Below are positions 16,935-25,482 of a stretch of 64,000 nucleotides of DNA, one piece after another. The position numbers and the translations under genes were made by a program. The first letter of the stretch is position 1; every line of letters starts with the position of its first letter. Under the pieces are notes generated by a model. The model was given only the letters and a program-made list of their open reading frames with translations. It did no database searches and had not been told where the DNA came from. Source of the DNA: DATFFO01 sp963744905 (GTDB lineage Bacteria; Actinomycetota; Acidimicrobiia; Spongiisociales; ZC4RG35); contig CAVUUV010000005.1 of the NCBI GenBank assembly GCA_963744905.1, positions 124,001 through 188,000 of the forward strand, given 5' to 3'.

Positions 16935-18716
16935 TCAGGCGATCTCGGCCATGGCGCGGAAGCGGGGGTTGTCGCGCTGCAAGGTTGCGTAGGTGCCCAG
17001 GCCGGCCACCCTTCCCTTGTCGATGAACACGATCCGATCGCTCGACCTCAGGGTCGTGAGGCGATGGGCGACGAGGATGATGGTGTGGTGCCCCCGGAGT
17101 CTGTCGATGTCGGCCATCAGGTTGGCTTCGGTGGTGTTGTCCAGGGCCGAGGTGCCCTCATCGAAGATGAGCACCTCTGGTCGTCGGTACAGGGCCCGGG
17201 CGATGGCGATTCGCTGTCGCTGACCACCGGATATGCGCACCCCCCTCTCACCCACGATCGTGTCGAGACCGTCGGTCAACGAGTCGACGAACTCGTCGAG
17301 TTGGGCAAGAGAGATTGCTTCTTGGAGAGCGTCCAGATCGATTGCCTCATCTTGCACCCCGAGTGCGATGTTGTGCCCGACGGTGTCGTCAACCAGGAAG
17401 ACCGTTTGAGACACAAGACCTACCTGTTCCTGCCAATCGCGTTCATGGCCCAGAAGTGGCGTCTCGTCTACGTAGATGGATCCGCCGGTGGCGGTGAGAA
17501 GGCCCGTGATGAGGTCAACGACGGTCGTCTTGCCGCCGCCTGTCGGTCCGCAGATACCGACCTGTTCTCCACGACGAATGACGAGAGACACATTGTCGAC
17601 CGCGTCGTAGTCGGATTCTTCGTAGCGATAACTCACCTCCTCCAGCCGGATCTCCCTGGAAAATGGCAACCGTCGAGCCTCGCCGGGTGGCGGTGTGGCT
17701 TGAACTCGCCGAAGGTCGCTATGGATGTCCTCTACCGGCGCCGTCGAGTGCCTGATGTTGTTCAGGCCGTTGACGATCTTCTGAAGCGACGGTTGCAGCC
17801 TCATTCCCACGTAGGCGAAGAGGCCCAGCACCGGGACGGCCGACTGGGCACCGGTTCCAACGACCGTCTCCACCGTGAAGAAGACCAGGATGAACGCAAT
17901 CAGCGAAAACTCGATCAGCGCCGGAGCAAACTGACTGATGGTGGCCCGCAGATACTTGGACCGGGCGAGGCGAAGCCGGCTCCTGGCGTACTGTCCCGCG
18001 AAGTAGCTCTCACGTCCGAGGATCTTGACGTCGCGGATTCCCATCAGTGATTGCTGCAGCCAGTGCAGGGTGTCGCGCTGCATGCGATGAGTGGTCCTTC
18101 CCAGACGCTTGAGCCGCGGTTGCAGAACCAACAGGAGTACGGCCGAGCTTCCGCCCAGGACGGCCACCGCGATGGCGGTGGCGAGAGGTGACACCGTCAG
18201 CAGGAAGATCATCAGGGCCAACGTCATGATGCCCTCGGCGCTGATCGTAATCACCGGGACGAAGACATCCATGACGATCGACTGCACAGCCTGGTGGCCG
18301 TTCCTGATGAACTCAGCGGAGCTTCTCAACAGATGACGCGAATAGGGCCAGCGCAGATATCCCTTGACCAAGCTGTTCGACAACCGAGCACCGGCATTCT
18401 CTGCCACTCTGCGTTGGACGTACATGTTGCCGACCTGAACCGGAATCCTGACCAGGAAGAAGATGCCCATCGCCACGATCATGATGATGGTCAGATCGTG
18501 ATGGGAGATGTTGGGGACCAGGTCCTGCACGTTGCCCAAGAGCGGTAGGGAGATCTCGCCCTGCGGGTTGGCCACGAGTCCGATCAGCACATACACCAGC
18601 GCCGCCCCCACCATCTCGAATCCGGCCACCCCGACGTTGAGGAGGATCAGCATCGCCCAGCGACGTCGTTGGCCACGACCGATGAGGTTCTGTGCCTGTT
18701 TCAGGGTGCTGAACAC
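16935..18716 (-). CDS. ABC exporter, fused permease-ATPase (lipid/polysaccharide type)
   Basis: Half-transporter of 593 residues: six transmembrane helices in the first 320 residues, then an ATPase domain with Walker A GPTGGGKTT, Q-loop LVSQTVF, signature ISGGQRQRIAIARAL, Walker B VLIFDEGTSALD (Gly in place of the usual Ala) and the H-loop VAHRL. The overall layout resembles PglK/MsbA-type flippases that move lipid-linked oligosaccharides or lipids. GTG start at 18716 has GGGAGAG upstream. It is inserted in reverse orientation between ffh and rpsP, which are normally adjacent. A link to the polysaccharide locus 6 kb away is only inference. Confidence 0.85.
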   Translation of the reverse strand: MFSTLKQAQNLIGRGQRRRWAMLILLNVGVAGFEMVGAALVYVLIGLVANPQGEISLPLLGNVQDLVPNISHHDLTIIMIVAMGIFFLVRIPVQVGNMYVQRRVAENAGARLSNSLVKGYLRWPYSRHLLRSSAEFIRNGHQAVQSIVMDVFVPVITISAEGIMTLALMIFLLTVSPLATAIAVAVLGGSSAVLLLVLQPRLKRLGRTTHRMQRDTLHWLQQSLMGIRDVKILGRESYFAGQYARSRLRLARSKYLRATISQFAPALIEFSLIAFILVFFTVETVVGTGAQSAVPVLGLFAYVGMRLQPSLQKIVNGLNNIRHSTAPVEDIHSDLRRVQATPPPGEARRLPFSREIRLEEVSYRYEESDYDAVDNVSLVIRRGEQVGICGPTGGGKTTVVDLITGLLTATGGSIYVDETPLLGHERDWQEQVGLVSQTVFLVDDTVGHNIALGVQDEAIDLDALQEAISLAQLDEFVDSLTDGLDTIVGERGVRISGGQRQRIAIARALYRRPEVLIFDEGTSALDNTTEANLMADIDRLRGHHTIILVAHRLTTLRSSDRIVFIDKGRVAGLGTYATLQRDNPRFRAMAEIA

Positions 18717-18973
18717 ACGCTCTCCCGGTTCGCGATGCCAGGGCGAAGGTGGTGGTCACTTTAGGCGGTCATCCGGCGATGGCCATCAGCGGTCAAGCCC
18801 AAATAGGTGCCCACATGGGCAGTTGCTATGCTTACGACTTCCGGTTGGTGTGCCCTCGCTGGTACGTGGCCAAGGCTCCCGCCTCGTTGCGTCCCTCACA
18901 CATGCCCGGATCTACAAGGACAGACGCTGGCCGGGAATGCTTCACATCGTCCCGGCCCACGAGAGGTGAATCG

Positions 18974-19381
18974 ATGGCAGTCAAGTTGAGACTGATGAGG
19001 ATGGGCAAGACCAAGTCCCCCCATTACCGGGTCGTGGTCATGGACGGCCGCGCCCCACGCGATGGCCGCTACATCGAACAGATCGGCCGTTACGACCCCC
19101 GCCAGGACCCATCTCTCATCGAGATCGACAACGAGCGGGCGGTGGACTGGCTGCGCAAGGGAGCCCAGCCCACGGAAGCGGTCAGCAAGATCCTGCGGGC
19201 ATCGGGCGCCCTCGACCGGCTCAAGGTCAAGGCGGGACAGATCCACACGGTTGGTGCTGCTCCCGAACCGGCCCCCGAGGCCGAAAAGGCAGAGCCGAAG
19301 CCAGCCCGACCGGCCGACTTCGAGTCCGAACCTGAGTCGGAGGCCACCCAACCCGAGGCGGCCGCCTCCGAGGAGGAGTGA
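18974..19381 (+). CDS. rpsP: 30S ribosomal protein S16
   Basis: S16 core: MAVKLRLMRMGKTKSPHYRV, MDGRAPRDGRYIEQIGRYDP. After about residue 80 there is a long acidic Ala/Glu/Pro tail (to 135 residues; about 80 is standard elsewhere), a common actinobacterial extension. The start at 18974 is preceded by GAGAGGTG; the longer reading frame from 18749 is not supported. First gene of rpsP-KH-rimM, with the next ORF starting 2 bases after the stop. Confidence 0.96.
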   Translation: MAVKLRLMRMGKTKSPHYRVVVMDGRAPRDGRYIEQIGRYDPRQDPSLIEIDNERAVDWLRKGAQPTEAVSKILRASGALDRLKVKAGQIHTVGAAPEPAPEAEKAEPKPARPADFESEPESEATQPEAAASEEE

Positions 19382-19383
19382 CG

Positions 19384-19635
19384 ATGGCCAAGGGAGACAT
19401 CGTCGAGAGAGTCGTGACCTACGTGGTCAAGGAGATCGTCGACAACCCTGATCAGGTCGAGGTCACCATCGTCGAGCAGGGCCCCGACGAGGTGCTGGCC
19501 GAGGTGCGTGCCGCCAAGTCGGACATGGGCCGGGTCATCGGCCGCCGGGGCCGGGTAGCCCGGGCGATCCGGGCGGTGGCCGGAGCCGCCGCCGACGAGG
19601 AAGGCATCTCGGCTGACGTCGAGTTCGTCGACTGA
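19384..19635 (+). CDS. khpA: KH-domain RNA-binding protein (KhpA/YlqC type)
   Basis: Small single KH-domain protein of 83 residues between rpsP and rimM, the conserved place of this family. The GxxG loop reads VIGRRGRVARAIRAV. It is thought to bind mRNA or sRNA with a partner KhpB in Gram-positives. I chose the ATG at 19384 because GAGGAGG lies 5 bases upstream; a GTG at 19378 would sit on the ribosome-binding site itself. Confidence 0.9.
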   Translation: MAKGDIVERVVTYVVKEIVDNPDQVEVTIVEQGPDEVLAEVRAAKSDMGRVIGRRGRVARAIRAVAGAAADEEGISADVEFVD

Positions 19636-19642
19636 CCCGGGT

Positions 19643-20140
19643 CTGGTCCTGGTAGGACGGATCATCCGGCCCCACGGGCTCCGTGGGGCCGTCGTCGTAG
19701 AGCCGTTCACCGACGATCCTGCCCAGCGCTTCGCTCCCGGAGCGACGCTCACCACGACCGGGGGCGGGTCGGTCGAAGTGGCCCTATACGAGCCGACCGA
19801 CCGTTTCCCGATCGTGACGCTGGTGGGCGTCGAGACTCGTGAGGACGCTGAGGCGCTCCGGGGCGAGGAGCTCCACATCGCCCCCGAAGATCGCCGCGCT
19901 CTGGGCCCCGACGAGTTCTGGCCCGATCAACTGGAGGGCGTCGAGGTGCGCACCACCGAGGGCTCGGTCCTCGGTACCGTGATCCGGGTTGAGATCGGGC
20001 TCAGCCAGGACCGACTGGTGGTGGACTCAGCCGGACAGGAGCTCCTGATTCCGCTGGTGAGAGCCCTGGTGCCCGAGGTGGACCCCGATGCTGGCAGGGT
20101 GGTCGTCGACCTGCCGCCGGGATTCACTCCGGGGGATTGA
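19643..20140 (+). CDS. rimM: Ribosome maturation factor RimM, no canonical start codon
   Basis: 16S rRNA processing factor. The N-terminal RimM barrel (LVGRIIRPHGLRGAVVVEP) and the PRC-barrel domain (DEFWPDQLEGVEV, LVVDSAGQELLIPLV) are both present. The frame is open back to a TAG near 19553, but between that stop and the conserved VGRI there is no ATG, GTG or TTG. Possible starts are CTG at 19643 or 19649. The first standard start is a GTG at 19778, which would delete the RimM domain. A base error that destroyed the start, or true CTG initiation, are both possible. Its 3' end overlaps a minus-strand lipoprotein gene by 17 bases. Confidence 0.85.
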   Translation: MVLVGRIIRPHGLRGAVVVEPFTDDPAQRFAPGATLTTTGGGSVEVALYEPTDRFPIVTLVGVETREDAEALRGEELHIAPEDRRALGPDEFWPDQLEGVEVRTTEGSVLGTVIRVEIGLSQDRLVVDSAGQELLIPLVRALVPEVDPDAGRVVVDLPPGFTPGD

Positions 20141-21026
20141 AGGGGATCCCGGCCACCACCGTCCCGTCGGGGCGGGTGATGCGAAGGTTGTCGTAGCGGC
20201 GGTCGCCCATCTGCAGGGCGGTGGAGAAAGCCGTCCAGTTGTCACTGCCTGAGGGGACCTCGAAGGTCGTCTCCTCGACCTGGGCGGCGCCCATCGACAC
20301 CGACAGCACCAGCGACAACGACGGCCCGGAGGCGTAACCGGAGACGTCGAGGATCGGCGCCATGACGGCCGCCGAGCCTGGCTGAACGATCACCAGAGAA
20401 TCGGTTATGAGGGGGCGTCCGACCGGCGGCCCGCCGGGCTCCAACTCGATCTCGAGTCGGGCGGGCGAGGTGAGGATATGGGCCCGGGCCAGCACCGGTC
20501 CGTCGAGAACGAAGTCGACGAAGCGGGATCCCTCCGACGTCTGCGGTACGTAGAGGCGGTCGACCATTCCCTCCTCTACCTTCTGGTCGACCACGACCGA
20601 AGAGGTGGCGGCGGTTTCGACCCTGAGCACGCCCTCGGAGCGGAGAAGACGAGCGGTGAGGGTGGGGGCGGTGGTGGCCGGAGCGCCGTCGTCGGTGGCG
20701 AAACTGATACCGAGCACGTGGCAGTCTCCCGTGGCTCGCCAGGTGATTCCCGAGATGCGGGTGCCGTCGGCGGCAGGACGTTCAGACCGCAGTAACTGGC
20801 CCTCGGTCAGCATCACCTCTCCCTGGGGACAGCCGTTCACGTCTTCCGTGCCGGTGACCGCAGACGTGGTGCTGGGACCTGGGGTGGATGGAGCGAGAGT
20901 CAAACTGGTCCTGGAGCCGGGGGTGGACGGGTTGGCACCCGGTCCCGGCCCCAGCGCGCAAGAGCCGACCAGCAGCGCCGCCGCCAGTCCGACCGGCCAG
21001 GTCCGGCGAGTGGTGGACACCCTCAC
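20124..21026 (-). CDS. Putative lipoprotein of unknown function
   Basis: N-terminal signal with a lipobox LLVGSC inside GLAAALLVGSCALGPG, then a Thr/Pro/Ser-rich linker and a beta-rich C-terminal domain (VVAGIPFNPPE at the end). It is expected to be exported and lipid-anchored to the membrane. Start at GTG 21026 or 21020; the track-length reading from 21164 adds a basic, unrelated extension across the trmD start. No family recognised; the distal domain is vaguely Ig-like. It is inserted on the opposite strand between rimM and trmD, which are adjacent in most bacteria. Confidence 0.65.
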   Translation of the reverse strand: MRVSTTRRTWPVGLAAALLVGSCALGPGPGANPSTPGSRTSLTLAPSTPGPSTTSAVTGTEDVNGCPQGEVMLTEGQLLRSERPAADGTRISGITWRATGDCHVLGISFATDDGAPATTAPTLTARLLRSEGVLRVETAATSSVVVDQKVEEGMVDRLYVPQTSEGSRFVDFVLDGPVLARAHILTSPARLEIELEPGGPPVGRPLITDSLVIVQPGSAAVMAPILDVSGYASGPSLSLVLSVSMGAAQVEETTFEVPSGSDNWTAFSTALQMGDRRYDNLRITRPDGTVVAGIPFNPPE

Positions 21027-21066
21027 AGAGTACGGCGACCGGGGTGTCGTTTCGTAGGCTGGGTGG

Positions 21067-21753
21067 GTGCGTATCTCCATCGTCACCCTGTTTCCCGAGT
21101 TCTTTCCCCAGGCCTTCTCGGTGGGTCTGTTGGGCCGGGCCCTCGAGGAGGGCGTGCTCACCATCGACTACCACGATCCTCGCCGGCACGGACTGGGTCG
21201 CCACCGGCAGGTGGACGACACTCCTTACGGGGGTGGGCCGGGCATGGTGATGAGGGTGGAACCGCTCGACGCCACCCTGGCCCCGCTGGCGGATTCGCAT
21301 CGGGTGCTCCTCACCCCGGTCGGCGAGCCTCTGCGCCAGGCGACACTCGACCGGCTGGCGCAGACCGAACATCTCACCCTCATCTGTGGGCGTTACGAGG
21401 GCATCGACCAGCGGGTCATCGATCACCACGTCGACGAGGAGGTCTCTCTCGGTGATTTCGTCCTGGCCGGGGGAGAGGCGGCGGCACTGGTGGTGGTGGA
21501 GGGGGTCGCCCGTCTCCTGCCCGGTGTGGTGGGTAACCCCGAATCGACCGAGCGGGAGTCGTTCCGGGGCGGTCTGCTGGAAGAGCCCGTGTACACCAAG
21601 CCGGCCGAGTACAAGGGCTGGCCGGTGCCGGAGGTGCTGTTGTCGGGGGATCACGCCCGGATCGAGGAGTGGCGCTCCCAACAGCGTCGCCTGCGGACTC
21701 GCCGGCGGCGTCCGGACCTGTGGGAGGAGTTCGGCGAAGAAGCCGAAGCCTGA
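21067..21753 (+). CDS. trmD: tRNA (guanine37-N1)-methyltransferase
   Basis: SPOUT-class enzyme that methylates G37 of tRNAs and prevents +1 frameshifting. Knot motifs are GGGPGMVM, LTLICGRYEGIDQRV (the SAM-binding region) and LGDFVLAGGEAAALVVVE. At 228 residues it is a standard length. GTG start at 21067. It follows the reversed lipoprotein gene and precedes rplS; a -10-like TACAAT lies over its stop codon. Confidence 0.96.
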   Translation: MRISIVTLFPEFFPQAFSVGLLGRALEEGVLTIDYHDPRRHGLGRHRQVDDTPYGGGPGMVMRVEPLDATLAPLADSHRVLLTPVGEPLRQATLDRLAQTEHLTLICGRYEGIDQRVIDHHVDEEVSLGDFVLAGGEAAALVVVEGVARLLPGVVGNPESTERESFRGGLLEEPVYTKPAEYKGWPVPEVLLSGDHARIEEWRSQQRRLRTRRRRPDLWEEFGEEAEA

Positions 21754-21759
21754 TACAAT
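21730..21759 (+). promoter_or_regulatory. Putative rplS promoter
   Basis: TTCGGC (21730-21735), 18 bases, then TACAAT (21754-21759), overlapping the 3' end of trmD. It would give an rplS leader of about 130 bases containing a CCCTCGGGAAGGG-type hairpin. Pattern match only. Confidence 0.35.
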
Positions 21760-21895
21760 CCGCGTTCGCCGGAAATGCCCTCCCTCGGGAAGGGCGGCGA
21801 CCCGCACCAACCTCCACCCGCCCTCTCGCGTCCCACGTGCGGGGTCGGGTTCGCCGGGGCGAGTCGACCGGCCCTAGAACCGATCAGGAGCCCCG

Positions 21896-22240
21896 ATGAA
21901 CGACCTGCAACTACTGGAGAATGGGCAGCTTCGCCCCGACATCCCCGATTTTCGGGCCGGGGACACCGTCAAAGTGCACGTTCGGGTGGTCGAGGCAGGC
22001 CGGGAACGCACCCAGGTCTTCGAGGGTGTCGTCCTGGCTCGCAACGGTTCGGGGGCCCGGGCCTCGTTCACGGTTCGCAAGATCAGCTTCGGGGTCGGCG
22101 TGGAGAGGGTCTTCCCCCTCCATGCCCCCATCATCGACAAAATCGAGGTCACCCGCCGGGGCCAGGTGAGACGGGCCAAGCTCTATTACCTGCGTGATCG
22201 GGTGGGCAAATCGGCCCGGATCAAGGAGCGGCGCGACTGA
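21896..22240 (+). CDS. rplS: 50S ribosomal protein L19
   Basis: Complete L19: DFRAGDTVKVHVRVVEAGRE, TQVFEGVVLARNGSGARASF, TVRKISFGVGVERVFPLHAP, then KIEVTRRGQVRRAKLYYLR. Standard length of 114 residues. It sits about 140 bases from trmD with its own likely promoter, then runs into lepB 8 bases after its stop. Confidence 0.97.
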   Translation: MNDLQLLENGQLRPDIPDFRAGDTVKVHVRVVEAGRERTQVFEGVVLARNGSGARASFTVRKISFGVGVERVFPLHAPIIDKIEVTRRGQVRRAKLYYLRDRVGKSARIKERRD

Positions 22241-22248
22241 GCTCCTGG

Positions 22249-22899
22249 GTGGACGACGACCTGGGCACCGAGGAGCCGGAGGAACCGGACCACGAACCCG
22301 AGCCGGAGAAGCCGGCCCGACCCTTCTGGGTCGAGCTTCCCGCCCTGCTTCTCACCGCTCTGGTGGTGGCGGTGCTGGTCAAGACCTTCCTCGTCCAGCC
22401 CTTCTACATCCCCTCGGAGTCGATGCTGCCCACCATCGAGGTCAACGACCGGGTCATGGTCAACAAGCTGGCTTACGACTTCGGCAAGCCCCGGCAGGGC
22501 GACATCGTCGTCTTCCTCAACCCGGGCCTATCCGAGGACCAGATCAACGAGAGCTTCCCGCAAGCGGTGGTGCGCTCGGTCCTGGAGGCGGTCGGCGTGC
22601 GGGTGCGGGGCGAAGACGACCTCATCAAGCGTGTCGTTGCCGTCGGCGGCCAGACCCTGGAGATTCGCAACGGGGTCCTGAGTGTCGACGGGAAGGCACT
22701 GAATGAGACCTACCTGGCCCAGGGCAGCTCCATGCCTGATTTCGGCCCCATCACGGTCCCCGAGAACGAGGTGTTCGTAATGGGCGACAACCGCAACGCC
22801 AGCCTCGATTCCCGCCGCTTCGGCCCCATACCCGACGACGAGATAGTCGGTAAGGCGGTGGTGCGGATCTGGCCCCTGGGACGCATCGGCGGTCTCTGA
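22249..22899 (+). CDS. lepB: Signal peptidase I
   Basis: Type I signal peptidase with a single N-terminal membrane anchor (LLLTALVVAVLVKTFLV) after an acidic cytosolic tail. The Ser nucleophile is in YIPSESMLPTIEVNDRV, the general-base Lys in LIKRVVAVGG, and GDNRNASLDSRRFGPI is the SPase I box. About 216 residues. GTG start at 22249, 8 bases from rplS. It cleaves Sec and Tat signal peptides, such as that of the SLH protein. Confidence 0.95.
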   Translation: MDDDLGTEEPEEPDHEPEPEKPARPFWVELPALLLTALVVAVLVKTFLVQPFYIPSESMLPTIEVNDRVMVNKLAYDFGKPRQGDIVVFLNPGLSEDQINESFPQAVVRSVLEAVGVRVRGEDDLIKRVVAVGGQTLEIRNGVLSVDGKALNETYLAQGSSMPDFGPITVPENEVFVMGDNRNASLDSRRFGPIPDDEIVGKAVVRIWPLGRIGGL

Positions 22900-22983
22900 G
22901 GTCGGGTCTCCTTCCACGACGATGTCGGTAACGTCTGGTAGAAGAGTTGGAGTCGACGCTGCCAACCCGCCAAGGTAGGAGTC

Positions 22984-23277
22984 ATGGAAGAGGACCTGGA
23001 ACGCTACGAGACCGAGTCCGAGCTGGCCATCTACAAGGAGTATCGGGATGTTCTCCCGTTGTTCCGCTACGTGGTCGAGACCGAGCGCCGCTTCTACCTG
23101 GCCAACCAGGTCGACCTGCAGCGGCGGAACGACGGCGACTCGCTTTACTTCGAGGTAGAGATGGAGGACGCCTGGGTGTGGGACATGTTCCGGCCCGCCC
23201 GGTTCATCAAGCACGTGCGGGTGCTCACCTTCAATGACGTGAACGTCGAGGAACTGGACCACAACGAGTCCCTGTGA
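22984..23277 (+). CDS. DUF2469 family protein
   Basis: Small acidic protein of 97 residues (ELAIYKEYRDVLPLFRYVVE, RRFYLANQVDL, FEVEMEDAWVWDMFRPAR). It matches an actinobacterial-only family found beside lepB/rnhB and yraN. Function unknown. A strong GGTAGGAG ribosome-binding site precedes the ATG. It overlaps yraN by 4 bases. The rnhB gene that often sits between lepB and this gene is absent. Confidence 0.88.
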   Translation: MEEDLERYETESELAIYKEYRDVLPLFRYVVETERRFYLANQVDLQRRNDGDSLYFEVEMEDAWVWDMFRPARFIKHVRVLTFNDVNVEELDHNESL

Positions 23278-23597
23278 CGGATCCGCATCTGATCGGCCGC
23301 ACTGGAGAGCGCCTCGCTGCGGCCGTCCTGGCCAGGCACGGGCTGACCGTGGTGGCCCGCAATGTGGCGATCGGGTCCGGTGAGCTCGACATCCTCGCCA
23401 TGGACGGGCCGAGGCGAGTCGTCGTCGAGGTGCGGACCATCACCGGCCACCACGATCCTCTCGATGCCTACGACCCGGCCAAGGCCGCCCAGGTGAGCCG
23501 CCTGGCGGCCCGGGTGGGCGCCGACCGGGTCGACCTGATGGCCATTCGCCTGGGTCGTGAGGCGGCCGAATTGCGCTGGGTCAGGGGGGCGGCATGA
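23274..23597 (+). CDS. YraN/UPF0102 family nuclease-like protein
   Basis: 107 residues with GRTGERLAAAVLARHGLTVV and the restriction-endonuclease-like core GSGELDILAMDG...VVVEVRT. In the PD-(D/E)xK fold the last motif is normally ExK; here it is E-V-R. Starts with GTG, overlapping the DUF2469 stop. Role unknown; members are near recombination and RNase H genes. Confidence 0.88.
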   Translation: MTDPHLIGRTGERLAAAVLARHGLTVVARNVAIGSGELDILAMDGPRRVVVEVRTITGHHDPLDAYDPAKAAQVSRLAARVGADRVDLMAIRLGREAAELRWVRGAA

Positions 23598-24490
23598 GCA
23601 CTGCGGCCGTAGTCGCCAACGACCTGCGCAAGCACTACGGCTCCACCATCGCCCTGGACGACCTCTCCTTCGAGATCGCCTCCGGGACGGTGACGGGGTT
23701 CCTGGGCCCGAACGGGGCCGGAAAGACCACCACGTTCAGGGTGCTATTGGGTCTGGCCGGCCTCGACGGCGGCAGCGCAACCGTGGGTGGGCGCCGGGTG
23801 CCGGGTCAGATGGCCGAGATCGTCAAGCACGTCGGGGCCATAGTCGACGAGCCGGGATTGCTACGTCCCCTCACCGGGCGCCAGAACATGACCATCGCCG
23901 CCCACACGCTGGGGTTCGGCCACCACCGCATCGACGAGCTGGTCGACTTCGTGGAGCTGACCGCCGACATCGACCGTCCCGTGCAGGGCTATTCGAAGGG
24001 GATGCGCCAGCGCCTGGCCCTGGCGGCGGCCATGGTGGGCGATCCCGAGATCCTGTTCCTGGACGAACCACTCGACGGTCTCGACCCGGCCGGGCAACAC
24101 ACCTTGAAGCGGAGGCTGCGCCAGCTGGCCGAGAGGGACGGGCGAACCGTCATAATTTCCAGCCACGACCTGGCCGACGTCCAGGCCCTGGCCGACGACG
24201 TGGTGGTCATTGCCCGCGGCTCGCTTCGATTCCAGGGGGCGTTGAGCGATCTCATCGGTCGGGCCAGGGGCATCGGGGTCACGGTCGACGACCAGGCCCG
24301 CGCCGAACAGGTTTTGAAGGGCGCCGGCTTCGAGGTCGAGGACCAGGACGGCCAGCTGATGGTGGCCAGCTCCGACGGGGCCGCCATCGTGCGCACCCTG
24401 TCCACCGAGGGCCTGTATCCATCGGCAGTGGTTCCGATGGCCGTCTCGCTGGAGTCGGCCTTCCTGGAGATCACCGGGGAGCAGACATGA
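23594..24490 (+). CDS. ABC transporter ATP-binding protein
   Basis: Stand-alone ATPase of an ABC-2 exporter: Walker A GPNGAGKTTTFRVLLG, signature YSKGMRQRLALAAA, Walker B EILFLDEPLDGLD and switch His in ISSHDL. Short C-terminal extension of about 80 residues. ATGA overlap with yraN upstream and with the permease downstream, so all are translationally coupled. Confidence 0.92.
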   Translation: MSTAAVVANDLRKHYGSTIALDDLSFEIASGTVTGFLGPNGAGKTTTFRVLLGLAGLDGGSATVGGRRVPGQMAEIVKHVGAIVDEPGLLRPLTGRQNMTIAAHTLGFGHHRIDELVDFVELTADIDRPVQGYSKGMRQRLALAAAMVGDPEILFLDEPLDGLDPAGQHTLKRRLRQLAERDGRTVIISSHDLADVQALADDVVVIARGSLRFQGALSDLIGRARGIGVTVDDQARAEQVLKGAGFEVEDQDGQLMVASSDGAAIVRTLSTEGLYPSAVVPMAVSLESAFLEITGEQT

Positions 24491-25254
24491 CGCTCCTGAT
24501 CCGGGCCGAGTACCTCAAGCTGCTGCGGCGCAAGACATACCTGCTCATGGTGGCCATCCTGGCCGCCCTGGTGGGGATGACCGCCTTCTTCCTGGTCGTA
24601 TTCCCCCGCATCGCCCCCAACATGGCCGAGGGCCTCCAACCCATCCCCAAGCCCGATGCCTACATCCTGGGTGCCCAACAGGTGGTGGGACAGACCTGGT
24701 TTCCACTCATCCTGGCGGTGATGATGCTGGGCTCGGAACTGGCCTCGTCGTTCTGGGCCACCACGCTCACCCGGGAGTCACGACGTCTTCGTCATGTGGT
24801 GGCACGGCTCACCGTTCTCACCTCGGCCGCCTGGGCGGCAACTCTGGCCGCCATCGCCGGGTTCTCGGTAGTGGTGGCGTTCGGAGCCGTCGGGGAAGGT
24901 TTCCCGCCCGGCTCCCAATGGCTGCGCATCCTGTGGGGATCGCTGCTGGTGGAGCTGGCCTGGGTGGCGCTGGGACTGGGTCTGGTGGGTTTGCTGCGGG
25001 CCATCGGCCCGGCCATCGGGGCGGCGCTCGCCCTGTCCTTCGGCGAGTCGATCCTCACCATCTGGAAGCCGTATCAGAACGTGTCCCTCTCGGCCAACTC
25101 GACGGCCCTGTTCGGCTCGATCAACCTGGGCGACATCGGCTCGTTCGTGCCCACCGGCAACATACCCACCGGTCGGGCCATCATGGTGGTGGCGGTGTGG
25201 ACCATTGCCGCCCTGCTCCTTTGCTGGTGGTCCCTGGCCCGTCGCGACGCCTGA
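24487..25254 (+). CDS. ABC-2 type transporter permease
   Basis: 255-residue membrane protein with about six hydrophobic segments, the first being YLLMVAILAALVGMTAFFLVVF. ATG at 24487 overlaps the ATPase stop. It pairs with that ATPase as an exporter of unknown substrate. It is hidden inside a longer frame that begins far upstream in yraN, so a naive ORF call would fuse it with unrelated sequence. Confidence 0.9.
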   Translation: MTLLIRAEYLKLLRRKTYLLMVAILAALVGMTAFFLVVFPRIAPNMAEGLQPIPKPDAYILGAQQVVGQTWFPLILAVMMLGSELASSFWATTLTRESRRLRHVVARLTVLTSAAWAATLAAIAGFSVVVAFGAVGEGFPPGSQWLRILWGSLLVELAWVALGLGLVGLLRAIGPAIGAALALSFGESILTIWKPYQNVSLSANSTALFGSINLGDIGSFVPTGNIPTGRAIMVVAVWTIAALLLCWWSLARRDA

Positions 25255-25263
25255 CCGACTGGT

Positions 25264-25479
25264 TCAAGGCTTGCCTGAAGTGCGGTTCATCCGCACCTGG
25301 CGATACCAACAGCCCCTGTGCCAGTGACGGCGGAGGTCGGGGGCGACGTCGGGGACGACGACCAGGTGAAACGTACCGGGTGGAATGGTCGACTCACAGC
25401 CCGGGCAGACGTATTCCTTGCGGGCCGCATAGGGCTGGACGGGGCTGACCGTCACCTCGTAGTGCCCCCAGTGCGGCAC
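25264..25479 (-). CDS. Small CxxC...HxxC protein (actinobacterial family)
   Basis: 71 residues with YVCPGCESTIPPGTFHLVVV and RRHWHRGCWYRQ, a probable zinc-binding pair of Cys/His sites. Similar small proteins are found in many Actinobacteria near YifB/DprA and are loosely called ATP/GTP-binding; nothing here shows nucleotide binding. GTG start at 25479. It directly follows the 37-residue membrane ORF on the same strand. Confidence 0.75.
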   Translation of the reverse strand: MPHWGHYEVTVSPVQPYAARKEYVCPGCESTIPPGTFHLVVVPDVAPDLRRHWHRGCWYRQVRMNRTSGKP

Positions 25480-25482
25480 GGG

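Noticed and set aside
21754..21895. Known L19 leader RNA
   Set aside because: A hairpin is present, but I could not match it to a described L19 leader class; kept only as a possible promoter and leader.
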